A model generated the notes under the pieces. It did not search any database. It was given only the letters and a program-made list of their open reading frames with translations, and was not told the origin of the DNA. Shown here one piece after another: positions 62,931 through 64,000 of a DNA stretch of 64,000 nucleotides. Source of the DNA: Aplidium turbinatum. Lineage: Eukaryota > Chordata > Ascidiacea > Aplousobranchia > Polyclinidae. The stretch lies in the NCBI GenBank assembly GCA_918807975.1, contig OU964926.1, positions 23,691,996 through 23,755,995 of the forward strand. The letters run 5' to 3'. Made by a program: the position numbers and the translations under genes. The stretch's first letter is position 1. Every line of letters starts with the position of its first letter.

Positions 62931-64000
62931 TTTCTGAATTGGAATATATAGGCTTTGTCTGCACTGATCATTGTAAAATTACATACATACATCATTGTAA
63001 GATTATTAGTGCCAAGAAGTGTACGAAACATTAAAGATAGTTTTAAGTGACTTTCTGCAATAAAATACAATTAAAAAGGATTCAATAAACATATAGTTTT
63101 GCATGCATAACTAGTGCAGTAGTGCATCCCATTTTGCATTTAACATTATGTGACACTAGACAAAATATGCTCATTGCAGAGCCATTACAACATGCGAGGG
63201 GCAACAATCGGAATGAATAAAAATGCAAGAACAAGGGCCGCCATGCATGTAAATAAACCGACAACCACGGTTTCTACCATGTAGCTAAACATGTGAGAGG
63301 CAACATAAATTACTATACAATTGAACACGGGTTGTCATGCATGCGAATAAACTTTAAACCACGGTTTCTAGCATGTATTGTACAGTATATAACTAAGCTC
63401 TGTGAGAGGAAGCAAAAATATAAAACATAAATGAACAAAGGTTGTGGCACACTTGGACACATAGAACAGCATGCCATTATTGTAACATTAGTCAAGACCT
63501 AGACAGCAATTTCAGGCAATCAAACCCAACATAATAGAAGCCAATCAATGCTCATTTTGAATGCAAATGAAGCGACGATTCACAGTTTCCATGTTTGGAG
63601 CCGAAAATGTGTATATTCTGCCTGTTGTAGTGGAAGGACTGTCCAAAATCTCACATGTTTAGCTACATGTTTATTTACATGCATGGCGGCCCTTGTTCTT
63701 GCGTTTTTATTCATTCCGATTGTTGCCCCTCGCATGTTGTAATGGCTCTGCAGTGAGCATATTTTGTCCAGTGTCACATAATGTTAAATGCAAAATGGGA
63801 TGCACTACTGCACTAGTTATGCATGCAAAACTATAGGTTTATTGAATCCTTTTTAATTGTATTTTATTGCAGAAAGTCACTTAAAACTATCTTTAATGTT
63901 TCGTACACTTCTTGGCACTAATAATCTTACAATGATGAATGTATGTAATTTTACAATGATCAGTGCAGACAAAGCCTATATATATATTCCAATTCAGAAA
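62931..64000. repeat. Large inverted repeat running to the window edge
   Basis: 62931-63299 and 63645-64000 are inverted copies with few differences; the left arm has an extra block of about 20 bp near 63260. The spacer of about 345 bp contains no gene. The right arm is still matching at base 64000, so the true end is outside. Confidence 0.8.

Overview
The window is TE-rich animal DNA: AT-rich, with spliced genes, introns of several kilobases, tRNA-derived SINEs, a CR1/jockey-like LINE, Penelope-like remnants and many hAT-type DNA elements. No bacterial gene layout is present. The host genes and a THAP-domain P-type transposase point to a marine invertebrate, possibly an ascidian, but the species cannot be fixed from sequence alone.

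Three spliced host genes can be read. (1) A 4-exon plus-strand gene (15807-23693) encodes a predicted 121-residue secreted protein with a signal peptide, a Thr-rich linker and a six-cysteine tail. I do not recognise it. Broken relatives of its exons lie at 176-1574 and 19069-19190, so the left third holds remains of a small local family. (2) A complete 7-exon plus-strand mARC (MTARC) gene (33078-43224, 325 residues) encodes a molybdenum-cofactor amidoxime reductase. (3) A minus-strand EGLN/PHD HIF prolyl hydroxylase has five exons between 56775 and 50648. Its catalytic domain is complete, but its N-terminal exon(s) are not securely found. MTARC and EGLN point tail to tail across about 7.4 kb of repeats.

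Layout. 1-1850: broken paralogue of gene 1, cut by an insertion with a 12-bp target duplication. 1875-9781: P-like DNA transposon with an intact 819-residue THAP transposase; a second element (2102-4478) sits inside its left terminal inverted repeat. 9782-15806: non-coding DNA with LINE fragments, SINEs and a Tigger-like element. 15807-24110: gene 1, with several hAT-type elements in intron 2. 24425-25370: tandem tRNA-like array. 25364-28060: fossil Ty3-type LTR element split by DNA elements. 28536-32665: nested hAT-type elements and a Penelope-like endonuclease fragment. 33078-43224: MTARC, with a LINE in intron 1 and an inverted Penelope-type repeat pair in intron 3. 43225-50647: intergenic repeats, including a hAT copy with a perfect target duplication. 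50648-56775: EGLN, with two foldback elements in its introns. 57680-64000: more nested elements, a second copy of the long-TIR family and a large palindrome running into the window edge.

The host genes show no operon or shared pathway. Exon structures were read by eye from splice signals, reading phase and similarity to known proteins. For all three genes the codon phases close exactly at every junction listed.
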